A DNA stretch of 64,000 nucleotides from Peribolospora baueri (Eukaryota > Basidiomycota > Peribolosporomycetes > Peribolosporales > Peribolosporaceae): NCBI GenBank assembly GCA_029717555.1, contig JAMDHS010000005.1, positions 1-64,000 on the forward strand. The letters run 5' to 3'. The notes below the pieces were generated by a model. The model made no database searches. It was given only the letters and a program-made list of their open reading frames with translations, and was not told where the DNA came from. A program made the translations under genes and the position numbers. Within the stretch, counting starts at the first letter, position 1. The number at the start of each line of letters is the position of its first letter. Below, in pieces: positions 11,455 through 23,404 of the stretch.

Positions 11455-12514
11455 GATGGATAGGCAAACCTGCACGACCGGGGCGTTTCGAGATGCGTAG
11501 TAGGATGGACGACGGACGAGCTGTGGACGATTGGCGGATGAACGCCGGCTGATCGGCTGCGGCGCGGGCAACGCGAGCGCGTAACCGATCTGAGATCTTC
11601 TTGCTGCCACTCCAGTTCCAACGCGGACACCATCCACTCGCCTCGCCAGCCGGACCTCGCGTGCCTTCTCTGCTTCATATTTGCTTACGCTCCTCACCCC
11701 ACTTTGCCCCGACGCTCTCTTGGTGCCCTTTGTTTTTGTTTAGTTTTATTTCCTTTGCTTCTGCCGACGCTGATCAGATAACTTCCTCCCGCGCGAGCGT
11801 CACAGCAATCACACCAGTATGAATATGAATGTTCTACACCGTGTTATACGCACGTATGTCTTGTGACATACTAAGACGGCCTGCAGGATTGTGGAAGAAG
11901 CTGGAAACACGTGAGCAACGGTGAATCGGTAGCCCTACCCCGCTATAGGTTTGGGAGGTCCGCCCGCAGGTTTGGTGTAAGGACCCGGAGCTTGTATACA
12001 AACGTAGATATAGATTATCACTGGAAGCATGTTGCCATCGCACGCTCCCTTCCACCCTGGATACTCGCCCCAGCGCACCAAGAGATCATACATGGCCGGC
12101 GAGGCCTCAATGACTTCAACTGGACCTCCCTCCTTCCCTCCAGTGATTTGGAGGCGATGCATAGCGCAGGACGGAGGTGTTCTCAAATGGAACCTTGCAA
12201 GGTGATGATAAGGGAATTCCCGTGTAGGAGCGCGCAGTAGACTCGTGGCTTATGAAAGATGGAAGGTATAGGAAGCGCAAGATGTATGAAGGTGGAAGTC
12301 AAAGCTAGGCAGATGCTGACGGCCACCTTCCGACGGTTCCATGTCCTCCTGTAGTATAATACGACGCGACGCGAACGCCGGCGTTCTTCTGATCGGTGAG
12401 CGCGACCTGGGCGGTACTGGGAGCGGAGTAGGGTTACACCATCACGGAGGCCATCATCAACCTTTTGTTCGCGTCAAACCTTGTTCGTGTATCTCGCCCT
12501 CGTCCACCGACACC
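11455..12514. other. Divergent promoter region between PTPA and RAE1
   Basis: About 1.06 kb between two divergent genes. A minus-strand open frame of 83 codons (11935-12186) has a protein-like composition, but no homology I recognise and no clear promoter, so it is not called. A CACGTG site lies at 11908. Nothing else is supported. Confidence 0.45.
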
Positions 12515-14311
12515 ATGAACGCCCCGAAACCGAACGACATGGAGGTCGTCTCTCCTCCTCCCGACAGCATCTCTTCGCTGTCGTTTTCCCCGCAGGCAGA
12601 CTTTCTGGCAGCGGCGAGCTGGGATAACAATGTATGTCGTCCGAGATGGCACCGTGTCCGAAGCGGGATGGGGAGCTGGTCTGACCCCTCGTGTCGTCTC
12701 ACTGTCTCTACGATCGACTCCAGATTCGCATCTACGAGGTGGCACCAAATGGACAGTCGAACCCCAAGGCTATGTATGGTCATGAAGCGCCCGCTCTGGA
12801 CGTGACGTGGAGCTCGGTGAGTGACCCGAGGCACTGCAAAGGACGCCCGACGCGAAGCTCACTATATGTATTGTACTGCTCTGCACTTTCTTTTCATAGG
12901 ATGGAACAAAGATACTCTCGGGCGGCGCGGACAAGGCGGGGAGGATGTTCGACGTTGCAACGGGGCAGTCGAGCCAGGTCGCTGCTCATGACGCTCCGAT
13001 CAAGAGTGTAAGGTGGATCGACATGCCTCAGGCAGGCTCTGGTATCCTCGCCACTGGGAGCTGGGATAAGACTGTAAAGGTATGTGGATTGGTGTTTGCT
13101 TTGCCGGCCCACCTGTTCATGACTAGGTTGATGCACTCAAGCCTTGCTAACCCTTTGATCATATGGTCCCTTCACTCCATCCAGTATTGGGACCTGCGCA
13201 CGCCGAACCCGGTTGGGACCGTCCAGGTCGCGGAACGAGTCTACACGATGGACGTGGCGCGTGACTTAATGGTGCGTATTCATTTCTTACCAGCTTTGGA
13301 TATTCGCGACTAACTCCTTGATCCTCCATCGCCGTCCCATAGGTCGTGGGCACTGCTGATCGACATCTGCAGATCATTAACTTGAGCAACCCGACGGCTG
13401 TGTTCAAGGTAAGAAAGTGGACAACAGCTTTCGGGTCGTTCTCGTCTCAGTATCATCCATTTTTGTCCCATCCCATTGTATCAGTCCCTACAATCGCCAC
13501 TACGATGGCAGACCCGAGTGGTTTCCTGCTTCCCGGACGCCAAGGGCTATGCCATAGGCAGTATCGAAGGCCGCGTTGCGATCCAGTGAGTGGAATGAGT
13601 GGGACGACCGCTGGGTCAGGATGGCTTGGGCGTGTGTACGAGCTGATGAATTGTGTTTTTACAGGTATATTGACGACAAGGAAACCTCGTAAGGACCCTC
13701 ATCTGTCTCGCGAAACAATTCGCCGCTGATGTTCTCTTCGCTCTCTCTTCACAGAAATAACTTCTCTTTTAAGTGTCATCGTTCGGAGCAGCAGGGCCGC
13801 ATAAACACGATCGGCGTGCCGCGCGAAAAGCAGGGCGCGCTGGTATACAGCGTCAACGACATCAGCTTCAACACTGCTCACGGCACTTTCTCCACTTGTG
13901 GCAGCGATGGGAAAGCGAACATTTGGGATAAGGATAGCCGAAGCAGGCTTAAAAGTGAGTGACGGAGGCTATAGACCTTGTCAGAGACGGATTGCGCGGA
14001 TATTCAGTCTACTACTACGTTTGACTGTTCAGCTTTCGAGGATCAAGGGGCTCCCATTACTGCCACCGCCTTCAACAAGAACGCAACTGTCTTTGCCATG
14101 GGCGTGAGTAATTTCACCGATGGATCTGAGATTCTGACAACTGTGGTTTCAACGAGGATTAACTCCTTCGCGCCATCATATTGATCCATTCCTTACACAG
14201 GTATCTTACGACTGGCACAAAGGCCACCAGCACTCCAATCCGTCGAACCCAGTCAAGATCGTGCTCCATCCATGTCAAGAAGAAGAAGTCAGGCGCAGGC
14301 GCGTATCGTAG
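12515..14311 (+). CDS. RAE1: mRNA export factor Rae1/Gle2 (WD40)
   Basis: WD40 propeller of about 349 residues that docks at the nuclear pore through the GLEBS motif of a nucleoporin and aids mRNA export. Ten exons join in frame: 12515-12631, 12724-12816, 12900-13079, 13185-13271, 13343-13408, 13485-13585, 13665-13688, 13755-13954, 14033-14103 and 14201-14311. Signature pieces are [132 protein letters not shown] and VSYDWHKGH. FKCHR and the YDWHKGH near the C-terminus are typical of Rae1 and separate it from other WD40 proteins such as Bub3. The 24-nt exon 7 is unusually short. Confidence 0.95.
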
Positions 14312-14776
14312 GATTCATCATCCTATGATCACGACTGCTCGGTGGCTTTTTCGGTTTGACTGACTCGACCCTTCCCTGAATTTGTTCGTCCCGCTGTCCA
14401 CACATTGACTTTCCATAGGCCACGCCGCTGACGCTCCTGAACGTACACTTGTACAGTACCCGTCCGTTTATGATGCTTTTCCCCTTGTCACCGTTTTGTA
14501 CTCCGACCCCGCTGTCTCCATTCTCGTCGTTGCAACTAAAACCACACTGCTGAATAGTGCAAAATGACTGCTCTCGACTGATCCAAGGATAGAAACATTG
14601 GGGAAAAGGGGGGCGTTGAAGAAGGAAAAGGGTATAGGCGAACGAAGTCAACCATCATCTGACGCGAATCGGTATCTCCGACTGCAGCAAGGGAAAAAAA
14701 AAAAAGCTGGATATCGACCGTTGACGGGACGGTGGCGAGGCCCGAGTGAACATGCGTCCGGTTCACCTGGCCGCCA
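14312..14776. other. Convergent 3' flanks of RAE1 and SCYL1
   Basis: Shared 3' region of two convergent genes, with an A-run near 14695. I see no gene in it. Confidence 0.6.
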
Positions 14777-17700
14777 TCAAAGTTTCTTCGCTCCAAGTCG
14801 GGCCGCCTTCTCCTCCTTAAGCTTCTCCAACCGTAGCCTGCGCTCCTCCCTTCGCCTCGCCATTTCTGCCGCCTTCTCTTCCTTCGTCATCACCCCGCCG
14901 GCGGCGGCCTTATCCGAACCTGCCCCTCCCGCGCCAGGAGAGGTCGTCCGGCTGCTCGGCTTGTCGTCCTCGTCGAATCCAGAGTCCCATGCGTTGCTGC
15001 TGTCTGGAGGTAAAGGACTTGCCATGTTCGACGCGGGTGGAGAGGCCACCGACGGCGATTTCGAGGATGCGGGCGACGACCTGCCTTTGATCGGCTGTGG
15101 AGATTTAACGTTGGAAGGCCTACTACTCGACGCAGCGCCCCACATGGCGCTTGTGTCTTCCATATCCCACTCGTTGCCCCCTCCAAACTCCTCGTCCATG
15201 ACGGCCAGAGCAGCGCTCCTGGCAGCAGTCGCGGCGTCCTTCTTGCCAAGCTTCAAAGAGCCGCCCTTTCGGATCGCGGAGCTTGTGACCCTCGGCTGAG
15301 CACCGGGCCTCGGCCCAGGCACGCCCCTGCGCAGACCCTTGGCGGGCAAAGGGAAGCTCGGTGCTGCTGGTACCGGCGACTCAAATGCGCTCCAGTCATC
15401 GGCATCGTCGTTAACATCCATCAAATCTCCCGAAGCCCACGAAGACGTAGAAGCCGGTCCACTCGAGGAGACGGTCAACGAACCGCTGCCGTTGGCGCCT
15501 GCGCCGAAGGCTGTCTGAAGAGACGGCGATGCAGTCCCCGACATTGAACCGGGTGTCAAAGGCCGTGGAGTCTCTCTTGGCGTTAGTACAACCGGAGTCG
15601 GGCCCGTATTCGATTTGGCGTCCATCGACGAGTTCTGGAGCTCCGTCGCCGCCATCTAAATGATAGGGTTCGATTAATATCAGCAATTTCACTCTCGCTC
15701 GGTGAGCTTCATTGTACTATAGCCTCACCTTCTTGCTAAGTGAAGTCATCGCCGATGACACCGCCCACCCTGCCAGCGCTGAAGCCGCTCCACCAGCGGA
15801 TGAAACAAGGCTGGGCTGACCGACTTCCTTCGCTTGCTCACTGCCTTCTGGAGGTAGCATAGTATCGGGCTAAAGCAGGACACAGTGAGCGAAATGCGTT
15901 GATCAGTCTAGGTCCCCGTAACCAAGGAACATTAACGTCAGTGGCTCACCATCGAGACAACGAACTCTGCGATCTTCTTGAGGAAGATATCGACGGCTTT
16001 GACCGCTTGATCTCGTACAATCCTGCCAGCGCACAGAGGGCACGGGCTAGGTCTAGCATGGTACGGGAAAAATCACCTGGCCAGCATTGGGAAACTCACT
16101 TCTCCGGATCGACCAAACAGGGTGCCACCTGCGGCACAATCCTGACAGCCAAGTCCTCCTTATCAAAGCTCTCCACGGTTGCCATAAATGCCATCAGGCC
16201 CGCGACCCTGGCATGGACAAACGGATCTCGAAGGCTGCGCCCAAAAGCCGGAACGAGGACTTTTCGTCGGGTGTTAAGGGTGAGATGCTTGGAGAGTCGG
16301 CCTAACAGAATGGTGGTGTTGGTTCGGATACCCGCTTCCACATCTGTTTGCATTTTGGCAAGGTGGCGGAGAAGGTCGTTGTTGAGAATACGATCAGAGA
16401 GCTATCGGCGATTCATAGAACAGTCACATCTCATCAGCATCCTAAACTATAAATGCGGAGTGAGCGAGCATGTGCAGCTTTTACCTTCGGAGCTATGAGC
16501 AGAATCGATTTGACGGTGGCCTCTCGAATGATGGCAACCGAATCGTTGAAGCCCGTAATCTGCCACAAAAGTTTGATAATAACGTTAAATTTAGACTGGA
16601 AAACCGTCCTACTGTAAACGGTCCAATTACCTACCAAGTTGGGCCAGATTTTCTCCACAAGTACTTTGTTATCCAACCTATCTGCGTACTTGTCCAAATT
16701 CTCCAACAGTACCATACGAACAGCCCTGTCCGTGCTTGTGTAGGCTTTGACGATCGACTCGCCTACAGTAGCGGCGTAGCCCTTATCAGGAAGCTTGGCA
16801 CCGAGATTCAAGATAAGCGGAAGGAGCTGCACGTTTGGAGGGGACGCGGGGCCGGAGGCAGCGGTGGAGGGAAGCTCAAATGCTTTGACGAGAAGAGGCA
16901 GGACCTTATGAGAGAGAAACTCCGATGGGAACGAGTCGGACGAGGATTCAAGGATTCTGCCAGAAGCGTGCAAAGGCAGTGTCAGATCGAGCGTTGCGCA
17001 TCCATGTCTACACTGTTTACACAGCTCCATCTCACCTGAGCACGGCTGCTCGCTCGCCTTCACTAGCCAGCACAAAGTTACCCAGACCCTCAGAAACCTT
17101 GACCAGTTTGTTCTGCTTGAAGAAACCGGTCTCCGCGTTTCCCGCTTCGAGCAACTGCCCGCTCGACATCCGACTCTTGGGGTTGGCGTTCAGCATGCGA
17201 CGGATATGGTTGAAGATCGGTAAAGGTACAGACCCGCGGGCGGGTATGCTCGCCGACCTGACTGGGGCTTGCTGTCCATTGAAGAGTTCGCAAATGAGAA
17301 GGGCGAAGGAATAGGAGTCGAGAACGTGTGGATCGTAGCTGGAAAGATTCAATAATGAGAAGGTATAAGTACGAGATGTGAAAGGCGAAGATGACGATCC
17401 ATGCCAACATCAAGAACGAACCAACTCACTCTCGGAGCGTCGCCCAACCTCCATTGCTGACTTCTGGGGCAGCATATTGACTCGCATCCGGGACGAGACC
17501 TCCGTAATTCTGCGAGAAGACAAGTACAGTCCGCTCAGACATTGAGGACTCGGGGCCCTAGACAAGTAATGCGACCATCTTCCCACGTACAAACAAGATA
17601 GCGCTCTCGTCCTTTTGATTGCTCAGCACATCGAAGCCACCTAATCGCCATTCGCCGGTGGCAGAGACGAAGATGGAGTCCGTGCGGATATTTCCATGGG

Positions 17701-18351
17701 TGGAGGCGCAATCAGCATTGAGGAACTTTAACGCCGTCTGTAAAAAGGATCGTAGTCGAGAAAGTATCAATATCGTGCCTTCTCCGTCTAAAGCCCACTT
17801 GCATGCCAAATAAATCAGTCGTTCCCATACCCACTGTCACGCTATACAGACCCCAGACCAAATAGTCTGGCGACCTGTTGGACTGGTCGGCGTCTAAGTG
17901 TTTCCCCAACGGGGTGACCTTCTCGGTCACAATGTACACGCACGAATCGGTCTCTGTGCTATCCAGCACGCGGAGGACGTCCGGATGTCGCGTAGTTCGC
18001 AGTTTCCGTGACGCATTACGGGCTAAAGGGAGTAGAGAACGGCGAGGGCTGTGCGCCGGCTGGGAAGCGTCAAAGACGAACACCGACACCGGTGTGCCAT
18101 CGTCCTGTCAAAGTTCAGGATGCCGGAGGGGAAAAAATTTGTCAGCAACGTCGAACAGCTATTCCACTCAATCATTTGCAATGAGCAAGCGTTGCTCCAC
18201 TCACCCTCTTGGTGCCTTCGTGCAAACTCCATATTGTCCTCCCCTCAAACCAAATATTTTTGTCACCGACCGAGTAGGGAAGGTTGCCAACTCCAGCGCC
18301 TTTGGAAAGGACGCTGGACGCAGCCGAGCCGAGGACTTTGAAATAGTTCAT
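14777..18351 (-). CDS. SCYL1: SCY1-like pseudokinase (SCYL1 / Cex1)
   Basis: Cytoplasmic scaffold of the Golgi-COPI and tRNA-export pathways. The N-terminus MNYFKVLGSAASSVLSKGAG begins a kinase-like fold. The catalytic loop reads THGN instead of HRD and the DFG position reads LGGFD, so the kinase is predicted dead, as in all SCYL proteins. LDSYSFALLICELFNG follows, then the helical HEAT region (RMSSGQLLEAG, LPLILNLGAKL, VLLENLDKYAD, VRIVPQVAPCLVDPE, ARVAGLMAFMATVESF) and a long Ser/Pro/Ala-rich linker. The last 50 residues are a charged helix rich in Glu, Arg and Lys that ends AKKL, a basic end resembling the COPI-binding tail of human SCYL1. The start is shared with a 275-bp divergent promoter to MED14. 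Identification is strong; exon edges in the 16.0-18.3 kb part are approximate. Confidence 0.92.
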
Positions 18352-18626
18352 CTCGTCTGCAACCCTTCCTCTGGGGCGTCGTCGTCGTCGTCGGCCAAGA
18401 CCAGCGTAGGAAAAGGTACTCCTTCCGAGTTCCAATCGGCGGTGTTGAACCCGAGCGTGATGCTGCGGCAAGTTCAGTCGGATTGCATCTCCTTCGATCG
18501 TCCTCAACTCTTGGAGGCTGCAGCACACACCACACCCCAACCCCCCATCCATCATACTCGAGGTTTTTCATCAGCGACACCGGCGGCCCCTCTTTCACGC
18601 CTCTTTCCGCTGTCCACGACGTGACA
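18352..18626. promoter_or_regulatory. Divergent promoter SCYL1 / MED14
   Basis: A 275-bp interval separates the two divergent start codons and must carry both promoters and 5' leaders. No TATA-like element is evident in it. It contains a gtcgtc microsatellite at about 18377-18395. Confidence 0.5.
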
Positions 18627-21600
18627 ATGGAGGTGCTGGAAAGGGAGCTGCCCGTAGCGGATGGCGAGATGGTGTCGCTCGCCCACGTCGTGGAGAGAAT
18701 GGCTGGCCAAGCATATGAGGACCTGACGAACTTAGCTGAGACGTGAGTTGATGGCCGTCCTGTAGCAATCGGGCGGGTCACTCAATTACCTCTTGGGACA
18801 TTTGTATTATTTTGATACGGTCCCTCTCTGCTTCAGTCTGCCTTCCCTACACCCGACGGACCGAAAGCGCAAGATCGTGGAATGGGCCCTGACTACTCGC
18901 CGGCACCTCATCCGATTGCTCGTCATAGTCCGATGGTCATCCAACGCTGCTGGTATACAGAAGTGCGCCAACATCATCAGCTTTCTTCGCAAACAGGTTG
19001 CCAGTGTAGACGATGCTGTTGATCGGATGAAGGAGGTGGCCGCGTTCTTGCCGAAGACTCGGTGAGCACACAGTCGTTCCCATTGTTCGTTGTCCAACTC
19101 ACTCTAAAACACCTGAGGTCTCTCTACACTCTGATAGAATGCGCAACTTTGACATCCCCACGGCCGTGGATGTGCTCACCTCTGGATCGTATCAGCGGCT
19201 ACCAACGTCAATCGAGGTGAGTGCGCGGGACTGAACCTCAAGCGGTTCTGATTGATGGCTCATTGTCAACGACTCCTATGTCAATGAACCGGGTATCATA
19301 GAAATTTTATCGCCGCCTGCCGCCTCCAAGCGACGAGGCAGTGCTCTCAACACTCGCCGAACTAGACGACGTCGTACATCTCCGCTTAGCGTCTCGTGAA
19401 ATCCTGCCGCCGGCGATGCGCAACTACCGTGTTGCAGACGGTCGAGCGTATTTCCATGTGCCGGGACTTTTTGAGGCAAGCTTTGGGACAAGCGGCTTGG
19501 AGGAGAAAGAGCAGTGGTGGTTGCTCAGCTTCGCTTTTGATATCGGCGTCGGGGGGCACGGAAAGGAGGAATTCCCAAGGAAGCCGCCGGTGCAGTGGAA
19601 CGAGGAGATCAATCAGTGTGGGAACAGGGAGCTTACTCCGAGGTTGCCTCCAAAATATTCCGCACAAGCAGACCTGGGGCTGGGAGGGAATGAACTAAAA
19701 AAGAGCATTGAAGGAGGAAGTGAAAAGCCTCTTCCGAAGAAAGAGAAGGACGCGCCGTTCGTGCGGGTTTTCAACTTCCTCCGTAAGTTGAGCTTTTTGT
19801 CTCGCAGTCGAGCGACCTTCTTGGAAGCGTCAAATTCTGATTTTCATCTTTTTTGTTCGCATCACTAGAGGATTGCGCACTCTTCTACCAGCTTGAAATT
19901 TTGGCGTACCAGGCATCGCATTTGGCCGTATTCAGTTGGGGCAACAGTCTTCGAGCCGAACACGCCCGTGACCGACGATCGCTGACAATCCGATATTGGG
20001 TGTGAGTGACGCAAGTACTCTGCTCACAATGCGACAGATGATTCACGTCGGCAGCCGCCCGACTTTTTCCCCTCTAGTCGACCACGAACGCCGGATGTCC
20101 CAGAGAACCTCCGGTTTCAGCAACAGAAACAAGAAGATCCTTCACCGCCCAGCGGGACCGTCACCATCTCCATGGAGGAAAAGAAGGAGGCGGTCGACGG
20201 AGTGGTCAATTCGCACTTGTCGGCACGGTGGGACATGACTGGGGTCGTTAAGGGCGAATTGGGTCGGACTGATCTCTTCATTGTGAGTCGCGTGACCACA
20301 GCTGAGTGATTTTCTTGTCATCTCACCCGACTTTCACCCGCTGATGATTTTGTCGACGACTGGAACACGGATAGGATCCGCATGATTTGAACGTAGAGAA
20401 GTTGCTGCTAAAGGTGGTTCGCAGGCATGCGAACGCTTTCTTGCGGTCTCTCGAGTCGATGCTGCTGTCTTCTCCGTTCTTCAAGAGGGACATGGTATCG
20501 CTTCAGAAGAATACCGGTGCGTTATGGTTTCCAATTATAGGTTTCTCACGTCGGCTGATCTCAGCCTTACCCTTTCCCACAGGGTCAGCCCTCTGGAGTG
20601 CACAACACAGTCTACTGGCTCTGCATGTCTTTCTCCACGGCACGGAAGGCGTATCCGTCAGCGTCAACTTGCGCACAGGAAGACTCGCCCTGCGGGAGCT
20701 TCCTGCCGAGGATGCGGATGACGCATCGTCCACCTGGCACTGCAGGCTCGGGTCTTCGGATGTCGCTTTGCAGAAGGCGACCGAGGAAGTGAACGAGCGT
20801 CCTACGAAACTGGCGCAAATATTAGCCCGTCTTCGATGGGAGGTGAGTCCATTATGTTCTGGACGACCTGGCACGGCTGGAATGGCTTGGCGAAGTTCCA
20901 CGGCCGTTTTCTTTCTAGATCATCGTTTCCGAGGTCGAACAGCAAGCTAGATATCTCGGCCTACCCGTTCAGCGCGGCTTACCTCGCCTTCGACCAAGGG
21001 AATATGCAAAGTTCGGGCAATCCTTCCAAGGCGGTCTCTTCATCCGCTTGGATGCGTTCCCGGACTTTTACATTGTCGTCGCCCTCACCGAGCTGGGCTT
21101 CCGCTTCGCCCTGGTATTGGTGCAGACTTTAATAGGCGAGGGAGCTGGCGCGCTCGTTATTGATCAATTGTCTTGGGTCAATAAAGAGCGGATCCGTCTT
21201 GGGGCCACAGGGAGGAAGAGAAAGCGAAAACAGTTTGCGGGTCCTTACTCAGCCGCCGTCCCGAGCTTTGAGCTGAAGTCAGAGGAGCTAGAGCAGCTTC
21301 ATGCATACTGCCTGTAAGTCCTTGTCGAACGAAAACTCATTATAAGGTGATACGCTATACTCACCTCATCTCATTTTCTTCTAACGTTCCAGAGGTCGCG
21401 TGGCAGTCCTCAAGGTGGAGCAGCAATTGAAAGCCAGAGGTCTACCCTACTGCTTTCCGGACTTCTCGTCGCCCGCAGCACAATTCTCTGTCACGGCCGA
21501 CCAATCGCCAAGTCAACTTGGCCTCGTTGGGAGCATTCCCCCAATCTGTGTGCAGGCAAAGGACCTTTTAGGCGGCAGTGACGACTTCGTCATGAACAAT

Positions 21601-23164
21601 ATCCTCATCAAGATTACTGATTGGCGGACTGGGAAACGATGCGGTGTGAGCGTCGTCGGCAGAAATGAAACACTCCGTTTGCTTTTAAGAACGTCATCAT
21701 ATTGAGCATCATTTAAACCCCTCAGGCCACCATCATCGCTAAATTACGGGTGCAAGCGTCCATGTTCGCATCTCAATCGGCGGCTTTCTCTCGTATTTCG
21801 TACGATCCGACGCGGTCTTTGATCACCTTCACGTCGGACACGGTCGAGAATTGCATCGGCGATTTCCTGTTTGAGTGGAGCAGGATAGCGAAGGTCGTTG
21901 TGCTTGCTCGAGAAGGTATGCTGATCTTGAGACAACTCGTCAAGGCAAGTCGAGCTCTCCCTGACTGACCTTTCCTACGGCCCACCTTTAGTGGCTCGAA
22001 TGAGCACCTCCTCCGACGGAGTCGTCCAGTTGGACTCTTTCGACTTGTCGACTGTTGCTTTTCGCTATGGAGAGGTGAGAATGACGTCTGGTGCACCAGA
22101 TGTCGAGCCTGTTGCTGATGTCCAAACCCTCTCGCGATGTCCAGAATGCAATTGCCCACGTCAGCTGGCACCCCGGCGCCGAAGCCTCCGATGGTGTTTA
22201 CAATCTGACGTTTTCGTCTCGACGCGTTGAAGACGAGGCGGCCTCGCCGGGCGTCAAAGGCGGACGGCCCCTTAAGAATCCCCACACCAAACTGCGAGAA
22301 GCGTATTTGTTTGCCTTGAATACTGGCGACGACACTTCTTCTGATTTCTGGCGGGGCTTCATTGAGGTTGGTCAACTTGCACCAAAATCATCTAGTTAAA
22401 GTAGTTCTAAAGACTCTCTTATTCTACTTTACAGAATCTCCGTGATACCTTACCGGTCTTGGAAGAAGCATCCTCGATAGCCGATGAGGACTCTCTGTTT
22501 GAGGCGGACACTCCCGAGCTGAAGTTGTCGAGCACCGCCGAGTTTCGACTCCTCTATCGTGATAGGTAAGTCGTATTCTGATGTCATAAAAGTCGCCCCA
22601 TGGAGTCTGAAGATAGTCTCTTTTCATTGATAATGTTGTTCGTGCAGATATGCGCTCGACATGCGTCTTGTTGGAGGGAGATTCTTCTTCCTCGACGGCA
22701 CTCGTTCCACCTCTAAAAAGCGAGGAGATGACTCGAATCGTCCTAGCGGTGCCGGGCCTCCTCCGTCATCTTCTTCACCCCAATCTTCTCTCCTCGCCTC
22801 AATCGTCGCACCAGATCTTCATTCGCATCCTTCGCATCTCACATCGCACCTGTCACCGATACCCGATTTTTGCCGCCTCGTCTCGGAGGCTTACGTTTCT
22901 GTTCGCGAGGACTATACATCCTCCCGAGTCAGCTCTCCTTGCCCCAACCCTTCTAAAGCACCGTCTCCGGCCAAGTCGCTGCCGCCCGTTGTCGACCTCG
23001 GCGACGGCCTCCTCTGCTCTCCCGCTGTGGCTCGAACGCTCGTTCGGGTTTTAAACAAGAAGATCTGCGACAAGCTTCCCAGCGTGTCGTCCCCGCTCGT
23101 GGAGAACGGAATAGCTGACGACACGGCGCCGAATTGGGAGGAGCTGTTGAGCAGTATGGAATAG
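18627..23164 (+). CDS. MED14: Mediator complex tail/scaffold subunit Med14 (Rgr1)
   Basis: Largest architectural subunit of the RNA polymerase II Mediator, linking head, middle and tail modules. The N-terminal Med14 domain is clear: VSLAHVVERMAGQAYEDL, then LPSLHPTDRKRKIVEWAL, RRHLIRLLVIVRWS, CANIISFLRKQ, and MRNFDIPTAVDVLTSGSYQR with LP. The remaining exons carry long helical and mixed segments without recognisable catalytic motifs, as expected, and the frame ends WEELLSSME. Exon 1 is 18627-18741 with a gtgagt donor; the next exon begins at the acceptor before CTGCCTTCC. About a dozen exons span 4.5 kb. An in-frame extension upstream of the chosen ATG is possible, since the codons before it are open. 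Nuclear; constitutive expression expected. Confidence 0.9.
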
Positions 23165-23404
23165 CAGCCGCGATGCTCTTCTTGATGTTTACGTGTATGT
23201 ACCAGTAGCCGCGCATGTCGAATATATGCTTCTTTGAAGGCGCGAGACCGCCTTCGCCCATTCTGAAGTTAGAAGTACAGGTACAATGTATGGTATCGAT
23301 CAAATCGATCTACGAGTGTCGTGCAGCGCACGAGTGGTACAAGGTGCAAAATCGAGAGAATACTGCAGTTGGCTAAAACATTTCTAGTGCGACTGACCAC
23401 TTGA
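23165..23404. other. Convergent 3' flanks of MED14 and ATG6
   Basis: 240 bp between the stop codons of two convergent genes. No feature is seen apart from a short atcgat-rich stretch near 23294. Confidence 0.6.

Noticed and set aside
13960-14032. Earlier splice acceptor in RAE1 (tattcag at about 14006)
   Set aside because: It gives a stop in the required phase. The acceptor at 14032 restores LKTFED, the expected Rae1 text.
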